A stretch of 5,118 nt of DNA from assembly GCA_038231495.1 (NCBI GenBank), contig JBBRLG010000540.1:1-5118 (forward strand). The letters run 5' to 3'. The stretch's first letter is position 1. Every line of letters begins with the position of its first letter. The DNA is from JBBRLG01 sp038231495 (GTDB lineage: Bacteria; Planctomycetota; Planctomycetia; Gemmatales; Gemmataceae). A model generated the notes under the pieces. It saw only the letters and a program-made list of their open reading frames with translations. It was not told the origin of the DNA and did not search any database. Positions 1 through 5,035 of this stretch are shown in pieces. Both the position numbers and the translations under genes were made by a program.

Positions 1-94
1 CGAGGGTCGAACCGCTTTTGCGCAAACGCTTTCCGCAAGACAGACGTAAACTCTTTTTCAGGAGGCGCTTCCGCATCAGCACCGACGCCGGATC

Positions 95-142
95 GACCCT
101 GGCCAATCTCGACCCTCGCCACGAAAAGGCCGACCCTTGCCA
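95..142. repeat. Three short GACCCTNGCCA repeats
   Basis: Copies lie at 95-105 (GACCCTGGCCA), 111-121 (GACCCTCGCCA) and 132-142 (GACCCTTGCCA), differing only at the seventh base. The starts are 16 and 21 bp apart, so they are not an exact tandem array. They could be operator-like half sites or chance repetition; no function is supported. Confidence 0.35.
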
Positions 143-156
143 AAGGAAAAGCGGTT

Positions 157-231
157 GTCGTAGCCGCAAGCGGCTCGCTTGCTGGCTGAACCCGCGCAGA
201 AGCCAGCAAGCGAGCCACTTGCGGCTACGAC
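157..231. repeat. Long palindrome, 31-bp arms, 13-nt loop
   Basis: The left arm is 157-187, the loop 188-200 and the right arm 201-231. The arms pair at 30 of 31 positions; the only mismatch is C171 opposite A217. The arm contains AGCCGCAAGCGGCT, nearly the same core as the hairpin at 3681-3721. No T-tract follows, so it is not a standard intrinsic terminator. It could be a dispersed REP-like repeat, a non-autonomous mobile palindrome or a strong transcript end. It lies outside the insertion sequence (311-1772) and is independent of it. Confidence 0.8.
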
Positions 232-302
232 CGGGCGGACCTTCCGCACCAGAAAAAGCTGCCGGGGTTGGTGAAGTCCTCACCCGAAACATTTGCCACC
301 CC

Positions 303-310
303 CGGCACGC
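303..310. repeat. Left target-site duplication, 8 bp
   Basis: CGGCACGC immediately precedes the left tip of the insertion sequence and is repeated exactly at 1773-1780, immediately after the right tip. Because the target is flanked by CCC on the left and GGG on the right, and the element itself starts with GGG and ends with CCC, the visible direct repeat is 14 bp (300-313 and 1770-1783). The 8-bp boundary is the one that leaves both inverted repeats starting with GGGT. Confidence 0.8.
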
Positions 311-334
311 GGGTGTAACCAACTTCTCTGGTGG
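311..334 (+). repeat. Left terminal inverted repeat (IRL)
   Basis: Starts GGGT and contains CCAA and TTCTCTGG. Compared with the reverse complement of 1749-1772 it matches at 18 of 24 positions, with mismatches at repeat positions 5-8, 13 and 22. The outermost four bases and the inner TTCTCTGG block are conserved, as expected for transposase cleavage and binding segments. Confidence 0.8.
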
Positions 335-381
335 TGATGGCGGGGTTTAGGGTATATAGGAGGGTCCTTTCCGCCAAACAC

Positions 382-386
382 GGAGG
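382..386 (+). promoter_or_regulatory. Shine-Dalgarno for transposase ORF A
   Basis: GGAGG lies 5 nt before the ATG at 392, close to ideal spacing. This supports 392 as the start of the transposase. About 25 bp upstream, TATATA (353-358) could be a -10 box, but I see no good -35 hexamer at the right distance, so the promoter itself is uncertain. Confidence 0.7.
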
Positions 387-391
387 TTGCC

Positions 392-682
392 ATGACTGCC
401 ACAGTTACTTTAGAAGTGCCGCTCGAACACGAAGCGCTCCTGCGGCGCACGCTGGCGTTGGCCGAGGAACTTCATCAACTCGCGCTGTCCGCTCCGGATG
501 GCACCGTCTTTGACGCCTGCGAAACGGTGGTCATTGCGGATGGCCGCAAGTTGCAACAACAGCTGCTGCACGAGGCGGTGGCTCGACGGATCGAGGCCGC
601 CGAAAAAAAGGGGCGCCGCTCCGTGTCTGCACCTGCGGTCGCCGCAAAGAAAACCGCGGCCCCAAAAAACGGCAACTGGTGA
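392..682 (+). CDS. ISKra4-family transposase, ORF A (N-terminal part)
   Basis: This ORF encodes 96 residues in the zero frame. Residues 1-73 form a mostly helical, glutamate- and leucine-rich N-terminal segment ending in the AEKK stretch that in single-ORF relatives leads into a CxxC-like zinc ribbon. After the slippery site at 604-610 the zero-frame translation (residues 74-96) turns into low-complexity alanine/lysine sequence, whereas the -1 frame continues as recognisable transposase. The useful product is therefore probably the fusion. The short unshifted product, which lacks the DDE domain, could act as a regulator as in IS1 or IS3 elements, but that is inference. Its stop TGA (680-682) overlaps a GTG (679-681) of the second frame, so translational coupling is a weaker alternative to frameshifting. 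Confidence 0.75.
   Translation: MTATVTLEVPLEHEALLRRTLALAEELHQLALSAPDGTVFDACETVVIADGRKLQQQLLHEAVARRIEAAEKKGRRSVSAPAVAAKKTAAPKNGNW
604..610 (+). promoter_or_regulatory. Programmed -1 frameshift site A_AAA_AAG
   Basis: In the zero frame the codons are GAA AAA AAG, giving an exact X_XXY_YYZ heptamer (A AAA AAG), one of the most efficient bacterial slippery sequences. A -1 slip moves reading into the frame that starts with GGG at 610 and runs open to the transposase stop at 1744-1746. The -1 frame is needed to include the cysteine pairs encoded from 628. A weak SD-like GAGG sits at 593-596, 7 nt upstream. A stem-loop follows at 612-643. Confidence 0.75.
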
Positions 683-1746
683 GCGCGGTCGGCGTGTTGA
701 CGATTCAACGAAGGTATTGGAAGTGCCGCTGCGGCACAACGGTCGGGTCGTACACGGCGGATGAGATCCTGGGGCTGAACGGTCGCTACAGTCGGACCGT
801 GCAGCAGCACGCCTGTCGGCTGGGAGCGGATCAGTCGTTCGCGTTAGCCCAAGAACACCTGCGGGAGATGCTGGACGTGCGGGTGAGCGCGGAGACCTTG
901 CGCACGCTAGCGGAGAGTCACGGCCAGGCGATGCAGCGTTTTCAGCGTGTGGATGAAGAGACAGCCACAGCGTTTCGGAAAGCTCCGGGCGAAGTCGAAT
1001 TCACGGTGGACGCGGGCAAGGTAAACACGCGGGAAGAAGGCTGGAAAGACCTGAAAATCGGCGTCATTCAGAAGCGGGAGTCGGCGGCACCGGCATCGCC
1101 CGCAGGCTGGGACAAACAACGCTTGCCGCAGGCGACGATCGTGTTGGCCTTCGCACTGATCGCCACGTCGAAGGATTTTCGCCGCAGTTGGCGCAGTTGT
1201 TTACGGCAATTGGGAGTGAGTTCGTGCGCGTCGGTGCATGTATTGGCGGACGGCGCGAGTTGGATTTGGAAATCGGTGCAACGTATCCTGACGGGGTGCG
1301 TCCAGACGCTGGATTTTTATCACGCCTGCGCCCATCTGAGCAAGGCGGCGAAAGGGGTATTCGGCGAAGGCACGGCGGCGACGAAAACGGCGTACCAACG
1401 CAGTCGCTCCTTGCTGCTGGAGAAAGGTTGGCAGGGTGTTTGCGAGTGGGTGTCGGAGTTGTTGACGATCGAAGATGAGGTCGAACGCGAACGTCGGCGA
1501 CCGCATACGGAACGAGCGCTCCACTACTTTATGAAGCACACGAATCGCTTGAACTATGCCGAGCGGCTGCAAGTAGGCCGCGCCATCGGCAGTGGAGCGG
1601 TGGAGGGCAAGGCCAAGACGCTGGGCCTGCGGCTCAAAGCTCGCGGAGCCCGGTGGCGAAAAGCCAACGTGCCCGCCATGGCCAGCCTGGTCTGCGTCCG
1701 CCACTCCACCAACTGGGCCAGCTACTGGAAATCCCGCAGCAACTGA
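610..1746 (+). CDS. ISKra4-family transposase, ORF B (DDE catalytic part)
   Basis: Read from the -1 frameshift at 610, it adds 378 residues to the 73 of ORF A, for a fusion of about 451 residues, a normal length for the family. In fusion numbering, C80/C82 and C112/C114 look like a zinc-ribbon pair in the DNA-binding region. D207 (FTVDAG), D287 (LADGASWIW) and E405 (GSGAVEG) are the likely DDE triad of an RNase H-like fold that cuts and joins the element ends. The LDFYHAC motif follows the second Asp, and the basic RLKARGARWR tail follows the Glu. No internal stop or frameshift is seen after 610. If translated independently it would start at GTG 679, overlapping the ORF A stop, but this would lose the first cysteine pair and has no clear Shine-Dalgarno. 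The stop lies only 26 bp from the right tip. Confidence 0.85.
   Translation, partial: GAPLRVCTCGRRKENRGPKKRQLVSAVGVLTIQRRYWKCRCGTTVGSYTADEILGLNGRYSRTVQQHACRLGADQSFALAQEHLREMLDVRVSAETLRTLAESHGQAMQRFQRVDEETATAFRKAPGEVEFTVDAGKVNTREEGWKDLKIGVIQKRESAAPASPAGWDKQRLPQATIVLAFALIATSKDFRRSWRSCLRQLGVSSCASVHVLADGASWIWKSVQRILTGCVQTLDFYHACAHLSKAAKGVFGEGTAATKTAYQRSRSLLLEKGWQGVCEWVSELLTIEDEVERERRRPHTERALHYFMKHTNRLNYAERLQVGRAIGSGAVEGKAKTLGLRLKARGARWRKANVPAMASLVCVRHSTNWASYWKSRSN
612..643 (+). promoter_or_regulatory. Stem-loop downstream of the slippery site
   Basis: GGCGCCGC (612-619) pairs with GCGG-T-CGCC (635-643), giving 8 GC base pairs with one bulged T at 639 and a 15-nt loop (620-634). It begins 1 nt after the heptamer. 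The upper 4 bp alone begin 5 nt after it, closer to the usual spacer. This fits the role of a frameshift-stimulating structure, although the short spacer is unusual and competing pairings with the CCGCGGCCCC region near 654-663 are possible. Confidence 0.55.
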
Positions 1747-1748
1747 AC

Positions 1749-1772
1749 CCCCCAGAGAATTTGGGCGTACCC
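1749..1772 (-). repeat. Right terminal inverted repeat (IRR)
   Basis: Read on the minus strand it starts GGGTACGCCCAA and continues into TTCTCTGG, matching the left repeat at 18 of 24 bases. It begins 3 bp after the transposase stop codon. Confidence 0.8.
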
Positions 1773-1780
1773 CGGCACGC
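1773..1780. repeat. Right target-site duplication, 8 bp
   Basis: CGGCACGC is an exact copy of 303-310. Its perfect identity suggests that the two ends result from one insertion event and have not been rearranged since. Confidence 0.8.
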
Positions 1781-1821
1781 GGGCGGGCGCGATTGGCCTA
1801 TGCCGCTTTTCCGCTGCCGCG

Positions 1822-1827
1822 TATAAT
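1822..1827 (+). promoter_or_regulatory. Putative -10 box of the ABC operon
   Basis: This is a perfect TATAAT in a GC-rich leader, about 45 bp before the GTG start of the ABC ATPase. The -35 position (about 1799-1804, TATGCC) is poor; TTGGCC at 1793-1798 is a better hexamer but would need a 23-bp spacer. The right junction of the insertion sequence is only about 40 bp upstream, so the core promoter was left intact while anything further upstream was displaced by roughly 1.47 kb. Confidence 0.5.
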
Positions 1828-1838
1828 CCGCCGCGATT

Positions 1839-1858
1839 GGAGCGACCGCCCACGCTCC
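1839..1858 (+). promoter_or_regulatory. Small leader hairpin before the ABC ATPase
   Basis: GGAGCG (1839-1844) pairs with CGCTCC (1853-1858) around an 8-nt loop; two G-U pairs could extend it at the base. It ends 2 nt before the Shine-Dalgarno GGAGG at 1861-1865, so it could influence initiation. It is short, and chance is a real possibility in GC-rich DNA. Confidence 0.3.
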
Positions 1859-1860
1859 GG

Positions 1861-1865
1861 GGAGG
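1861..1865 (+). promoter_or_regulatory. Shine-Dalgarno setting the GTG start at 1873
   Basis: GGAGG with a 7-nt spacer precedes GTG 1873. The in-frame ATG at 1837 has no comparable site, would add 12 residues unrelated to the family, and lies only 10 bp after the TATAAT box, where transcription would be about to begin. Confidence 0.75.
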
Positions 1866-1872
1866 GATTCCC

Positions 1873-2874
1873 GTGGCCGAGAAAACGAGTGAGCTGGTGG
1901 TGGAAACCTTCAAGCTCACCAAAATTTATCAGAACCGACAGATCGCGCTCAACGACGTGACCCTGCGCCTTGAGCCGGGTTCCATCATGGGTTTGCTCGG
2001 CTCCAACGGCGCGGGCAAGACGACCCTGTTGCGCCTCATCATCGGCCTGCACCGCCCCACCGCCGGCTGGGTCAAGGTCTTCGGCAAAACCATGTCGCCC
2101 AACTCCGCGGACCTCCGCCGGCAGATCGGCTACATCCCGACCAACCCCCAGTTCCCGCGCGGCATGACGCCGATCACGTACCTCGATTACATGGCCCGCC
2201 TGTTCGGCCTGCCCCGCGACGTGCGCAAGCCCCGGCTGGCGTCTCTCATCCGCGCCGTCGATCTGCTGAGCGTGTCGGGCCACCCGGTGGACGGCTTCTC
2301 CAACGGCATGAACGCCCGCCTGGCCGTCGCCACCAGCCTGATAAACGAACCGGACCTGCTCATCTGGGACGAGCCGACGCACGGCCTCGACCCCGAAGCC
2401 CGGCGGAGCATGCTCGAACTGATCAAGACGCTGGGCCGCGAAAAGACGGTCGTCGTCTCCAGCCACAACCTCAGCGACATTGACGAGGTGTGCAACCACG
2501 CGGCGGTCATCAGTCACGGCCAGTTGATCTACGCCGGCTCGTTGCAAGACCTCAAGGGCCGCATCGCCCGCAACCATTATGAGATGGACCTCGACGGCGA
2601 TCAGAAGTCGATCACGAAGTCGGGGCAGTTGATCCGCGCCATGGCCGAGTTCAAGCTGGTGAACGTCAAGCAGCGGCGCATGGAGCTGTACATGACCGAC
2701 GAGGCGGTGAACACGGCGGCGCTGGCCAACGTGTTCATGACGCTTGCCGACAACAAGGTGACGCTCATCAGCATCCGCAGCGTCGGCCAGCAGACCGAAC
2801 AGGCGTTCCTCGACCTGGTGGAGAAGGAAGAGTCGCGCGGCTTCGCGCGCATCTATCAGCAGGACGCGGCGTAA
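1873..2874 (+). CDS. ABC-2 type transporter, ATP-binding subunit
   Basis: The protein has 333 residues. It supplies ATP hydrolysis to an ABC-2 exporter at the cytoplasmic face of the membrane. Visible motifs are Walker A GSNGAGKTT (43-51), a signature FSNGM (142-146) in place of LSGGQ, Walker B LLIWDEP (162-168) with catalytic E167, D-loop GLDP (171-174) and H-loop H198. The Q-loop region reads GYIPTNPQF, with Thr90 where YLPQ-type proteins have Gln; Q93 lies nearby. The YSKGM-like signature fits the drug/CcmA/NatA-type subfamily (COG1131-like). Residues after about 215 form a C-terminal accessory domain typical of that group. The permease gene follows after 24 bp, so the two are almost certainly cotranscribed. 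The substrate cannot be told from sequence. Confidence 0.93.
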   Translation: MAEKTSELVVETFKLTKIYQNRQIALNDVTLRLEPGSIMGLLGSNGAGKTTLLRLIIGLHRPTAGWVKVFGKTMSPNSADLRRQIGYIPTNPQFPRGMTPITYLDYMARLFGLPRDVRKPRLASLIRAVDLLSVSGHPVDGFSNGMNARLAVATSLINEPDLLIWDEPTHGLDPEARRSMLELIKTLGREKTVVVSSHNLSDIDEVCNHAAVISHGQLIYAGSLQDLKGRIARNHYEMDLDGDQKSITKSGQLIRAMAEFKLVNVKQRRMELYMTDEAVNTAALANVFMTLADNKVTLISIRSVGQQTEQAFLDLVEKEESRGFARIYQQDAA

Positions 2875-2898
2875 CACCCTGTCAAGGCGAGCCGAAGC

Positions 2899-3672
2899 AT
2901 GGACATGACGACGGTCAAAAAGCCGGTGTCGATCAACCGCTGGCTGCCCTACTGGGCCGTGCTGCAACAGGACGTACACCAAACGCTGCGCAGCTGGGTC
3001 TACCGCTTCTGGGTGATCATTTCGAGCGTGGCGCTCATCGGCTACCTGGCCTATCGCGTCGGCGTGTACAAGGAAGCGGGCATCCAGCAGTCGGCGTCGC
3101 AGATGATAAGCGAACTGCTGCGCTGGATCGTCTACGGCAGCGTGGCGCTCATCGTCGTGCTGTGCGTCGGCAGCATTTCGTCGGAGCGCGGCACGATGGC
3201 CGACTCGGTCCTCAGCCGCGGCATCAGTCGCTACCAGTATTTCCTCGGCAAATGGCACGCGCGGCTGTTCACGGTTCTGGGGACGTATTTCGCCCTCGGC
3301 TCGGTGGCGCTGGTTGGCTGCCTGGTGCTGCTGCACGAGGATTTGACCGCGGTCGGGTGTGTGCTGGCCCTGGTAACGGTCGCGGCCCTGCTGACGGTCG
3401 TCATCACATGCGGCGTCACGGTCAGCGGCATGGTCAACAGCACGGTGCTGGGCGTCGCGATCCTTTGGGTCGTGCTGTACGGCGGCGGTACGGCGCTGTC
3501 GATGTTGCCGCCGCAGTTCCCGTCGCCGGACCGGGCCGTCCAGAATTTGCCGCACATCCTTCAGGGCAACTACCAGCTTGGGACCCTCGTCCACCTCATC
3601 GGCTGGTCGGCGTTCGTCTCGGTGGTCGTCGCCCTGTTTGGGCTGAACCACTTTTCCAGGCGGGACGTTTAA
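2899..3672 (+). CDS. ABC-2 type transporter, permease subunit
   Basis: The protein has 257 residues and is an integral inner-membrane partner for the preceding ATPase. Six hydrophobic segments can be drawn at about 38-53, 75-95, 121-145, 151-175, 178-200 and 232-250. After the second helix comes SISSERGTMADSVLSRGISR and then YFLGKW, which matches the coupling region of NosY/GldF-like ABC-2 permeases (ERG.GT...LS..ISR...LGK). The start at 2899 has only a weak upstream AAGG (2884-2887); ATG 2905 is an alternative two codons later. Close spacing behind the ATPase suggests translational coupling may help. The cargo is unknown; family members are linked to export of diverse molecules and to metal-enzyme maturation. 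Confidence 0.88.
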   Translation: MDMTTVKKPVSINRWLPYWAVLQQDVHQTLRSWVYRFWVIISSVALIGYLAYRVGVYKEAGIQQSASQMISELLRWIVYGSVALIVVLCVGSISSERGTMADSVLSRGISRYQYFLGKWHARLFTVLGTYFALGSVALVGCLVLLHEDLTAVGCVLALVTVAALLTVVITCGVTVSGMVNSTVLGVAILWVVLYGGGTALSMLPPQFPSPDRAVQNLPHILQGNYQLGTLVHLIGWSAFVSVVVALFGLNHFSRRDV

Positions 3673-3680
3673 CCCGCAAC

Positions 3681-3721
3681 GCCGCTTGCGGCTTTGCAGA
3701 AGGCGCAAAGCCGCAAGCGGC
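3681..3721. repeat. 17-bp perfect hairpin, REP-like
   Basis: The arms 3681-3697 and 3705-3721 are exact inverted copies with a 7-nt loop (3698-3704). The core GCCGCAAGCGGC is shared with the palindrome at 157-231, so both probably belong to one dispersed repeat family. It sits between the permease stop and the next gene's Shine-Dalgarno. No T-tract follows, so a classical terminator is unlikely, but it could stabilise the upstream mRNA or reduce read-through into the third gene. Confidence 0.75.
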
Positions 3722-3726
3722 AAACC

Positions 3727-3732
3727 GGAAAG
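3727..3732 (+). promoter_or_regulatory. Shine-Dalgarno setting the ATG start at 3740
   Basis: GGAAAG with a 7-nt spacer precedes ATG 3740. The earlier in-frame ATG at 3686 lies inside the hairpin arm and would put an arginine-rich leader before the membrane anchor, so 3740 is preferred. Confidence 0.6.
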
Positions 3733-3739
3733 CACTTCG

Positions 3740-4636
3740 ATGTTCAAAAAACCGCGCTACCTTGTTTGGGGTCTTGTCATCTTGGTCGGCGTCGGCCTGG
3801 TCGGCGCGGGCATCTGGGTTATCCAACAGCAAACCCAACTGAACGCGCGGTTGGCGGCCATCCGCGCCGTCGGCGATCCGGTGACGTTACCCGACCTGGC
3901 CCGGCCCAATGGGTCGCCGGACGACAACGCTGCCGTGTTTTTGCAACGCGCCCGCATCGACATTGTCCCGATGATGCCGGTGTTAAATGCCTTAACCGAC
4001 GACGAGAACTACAAGGCGGGCAAGCTTACTGAGGAGGATCGCAAGAAACTGAAAGCGCTAATGGACGCCTATCCCAAGGCTTTCAAGCTGATCGAGGAGG
4101 CGGGCGGCTGTTCGGTTTACGACCCGCAAATCGACTACACCGCGAACCCGCAGGCCGTGGTAGCGGCGGCCCTCGCTGACTTGACGGACATTCGCGCGGT
4201 CATCAACTTACTACAGGTGCGCAGCCGCCTCCAGGTCGCGGAGGGACAGCAGCACGAAGCGCTCCAGACCTGCTTGCTGCTGTTCCGCCTGGCGCGCCGG
4301 TATGACGGCAGCCAACTTATGGTTAACACCCTGGTTGCGTGTGCCGCGCGTACCGCCGCGGTGGAGGCCGGCAACCGGGTGTTGCGCGCCGGTGCCGTGA
4401 CGGACAAGGATCGGCAGGCACTCGAAACCGAGCTGGCCCGCCACGACGGCCTGGATGGCTTTATCCAGGCTCTCAAGAAAGAGCGCGCGTGCGGCGTCTC
4501 GTCCTACAACGAGTTGAAAAACCCCCTGAGCCGGCCGTTATTCGATACCGACGAGTGCCGTTATCTCGATCTCGTGCAGGAGCAGATCGACCTGGCAACG
4601 CAACCGTACAGCGAATTCGTCAAGTCCGTGAATTAA
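3740..4636 (+). CDS. Membrane-anchored protein of unknown function, N-terminal part
   Basis: The protein has 298 residues. MFKKPR is followed by one strong hydrophobic helix (about 7-28), indicating an N-terminal signal anchor with the rest outside the cytoplasm. The remainder is soluble and largely helical, with PDDNAAVFLQRA shortly after the anchor, a pattern I associate with planctomycete paralogue families. I cannot name a function. It lies 67 bp after the ABC permease and may be cotranscribed with it, though a hairpin lies in the gap. The TAA at 4634-4636 looks premature. The same frame is open from 4637 to 5035 and contains the CLRVLNALQ...DPFTGQPL...DDGG region that normally closes such proteins. 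This is therefore probably the front part of an interrupted gene of about 431 codons, or possibly a truncated but stable protein. Confidence 0.75.
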   Translation: MFKKPRYLVWGLVILVGVGLVGAGIWVIQQQTQLNARLAAIRAVGDPVTLPDLARPNGSPDDNAAVFLQRARIDIVPMMPVLNALTDDENYKAGKLTEEDRKKLKALMDAYPKAFKLIEEAGGCSVYDPQIDYTANPQAVVAAALADLTDIRAVINLLQVRSRLQVAEGQQHEALQTCLLLFRLARRYDGSQLMVNTLVACAARTAAVEAGNRVLRAGAVTDKDRQALETELARHDGLDGFIQALKKERACGVSSYNELKNPLSRPLFDTDECRYLDLVQEQIDLATQPYSEFVKSVN

Positions 4637-4681
4637 TTCAAAGCAACGCGCGGCGCGTCTACCTCGATTGCGGAGGGGTGG

Positions 4682-5035
4682 GTGCCGAGCGCCCACAAGA
4701 CGCGCGAAGCCGTCGAGCGGACCCGCGGCGTGATGCGTTGCCTGCGCGTCCTCAACGCCTTGCAGCAAGCCGGCGTCAAGCCGGCCGACGGCGCGCCGAA
4801 TTTCGCCGGCCTGAAACTCCCCGCCAGCGCGACGGAGGACCCGTTCACCGGCCAACCCCTGCACGTCAAAGTCGTTGACGGTCAGTGGGTGATTTACACC
4901 GTCGGCCCCGATTTGAAGGACGACGGCGGCGACCTGGCCGGCGGCAAGGATTTCGGCGTCGGCCCGGTGTCGCCGATGTGTGAGCGTTTCTTCAGTTGGT
5001 GGAACAAGTGTTTAGGTTGGCCTTGGGTTCGTTGA
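4682..5035 (+). CDS. C-terminal part of the interrupted membrane-anchored protein
   Basis: This ORF is in the same frame as the preceding one, 45 nt after its stop. From GTG 4682 it would be 117 residues, with GGAGG at 4672-4676 and a 5-nt spacer, so independent initiation or reinitiation is conceivable. It reads HKTREAVERTRGVMRCLRVLNALQ, then DPFTGQPL, WVIYTVGPDLKDDGGDLAGG and KDFGVGPVSP, which I recognise as the C-terminal module of planctomycete-type hypothetical proteins. It has no signal peptide or membrane segment, so made alone it would remain in the cytoplasm, separated from its anchor. After VGPVSP (about 4976) the tail MCERFFSWWNKCLGWPWVR looks foreign to the family and may be read-through into unrelated DNA. 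It may well be a pseudogene remnant. Confidence 0.6.
   Translation: MPSAHKTREAVERTRGVMRCLRVLNALQQAGVKPADGAPNFAGLKLPASATEDPFTGQPLHVKVVDGQWVIYTVGPDLKDDGGDLAGGKDFGVGPVSPMCERFFSWWNKCLGWPWVR

Larger units (their letters stand above)
1..302. other. Intergenic region, no convincing gene
   Basis: No frame here has a credible start with a ribosome binding site or a recognisable protein; the open frames read as arginine-rich, low-quality translations. The stretch holds a 10-bp perfect palindrome TTTGCGCAAA at 17-26. It also holds an inverted pair CGAGGGTCGA (1-10) and TCGACCCTCG (109-118), three copies of GACCCTNGCCA (95-105, 111-121, 132-142), the large palindrome at 157-231, and a small hairpin GGTGA/TCACC (270-274, 280-284). 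Before the insertion sequence arrived it would have been continuous with 1781-1872, so it is probably the distal part of the upstream region of the ABC operon. Confidence 0.6.
311..1772 (+). mobile_element. Complete ISKra4-family insertion sequence
   Basis: The element is 1462 bp with 24-bp imperfect inverted repeats at both tips, an 8-bp target duplication, and a two-frame transposase covering nearly the whole length. The family call rests on transposase motifs: a CxC...CxC zinc-ribbon-like N-terminal part, VDAG, LADGASWIW, LDFYHAC and GSGAVEG...RLKARGARWR, which I recognise from ISKra4-type DDE transposases. The 8-bp duplication and two-ORF layout may fit the ISMich2 group, but I recall that group's features only approximately. 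Nothing obvious is broken, so the element may still be active. It carries no passenger gene. Confidence 0.88.

Noticed and set aside
18..350. Open frame of 110 codons at the left edge
   Set aside because: It crosses the 31-bp palindrome and the left tip of the insertion sequence, is arginine-rich, and has no ribosome binding site or family motif.
410..810. Minus-strand open frames within the transposase N-terminal region
   Set aside because: They are antisense shadows of the transposase frames, with no start signals and no recognisable domain.
1201..1704. Minus-strand 167-codon frame within the transposase
   Set aside because: It lies opposite the DDE domain, which carries clear family motifs on the plus strand; the minus translation has none.
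3681..3721. Intrinsic terminator after the permease
   Set aside because: The stem is strong but no T-run follows, and the same core is found in another palindrome, so it is better described as a dispersed repeat.
1798..3747. Very long open frame (649 codons) on the minus strand across the ABC genes
   Set aside because: It is the antisense shadow of two well-recognised GC-rich genes. Its translation is rich in Arg, His, Asp and Gln with no domain, and it spans the promoter and both gene junctions.
4766..4785. CAAGCCGGC occurring twice 11 bp apart
   Set aside because: It is inside a coding frame in GC-rich DNA, and a two-copy 9-bp repeat is easily due to chance.
4339..4878. Plus-strand 179-codon frame overlapping the anchored protein and its C-terminal fragment
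   Set aside because: It bridges the TAA at 4634, so I considered it as a frameshifted continuation, but its translation is arginine/proline-rich without the family motifs, which are all in the other frame.
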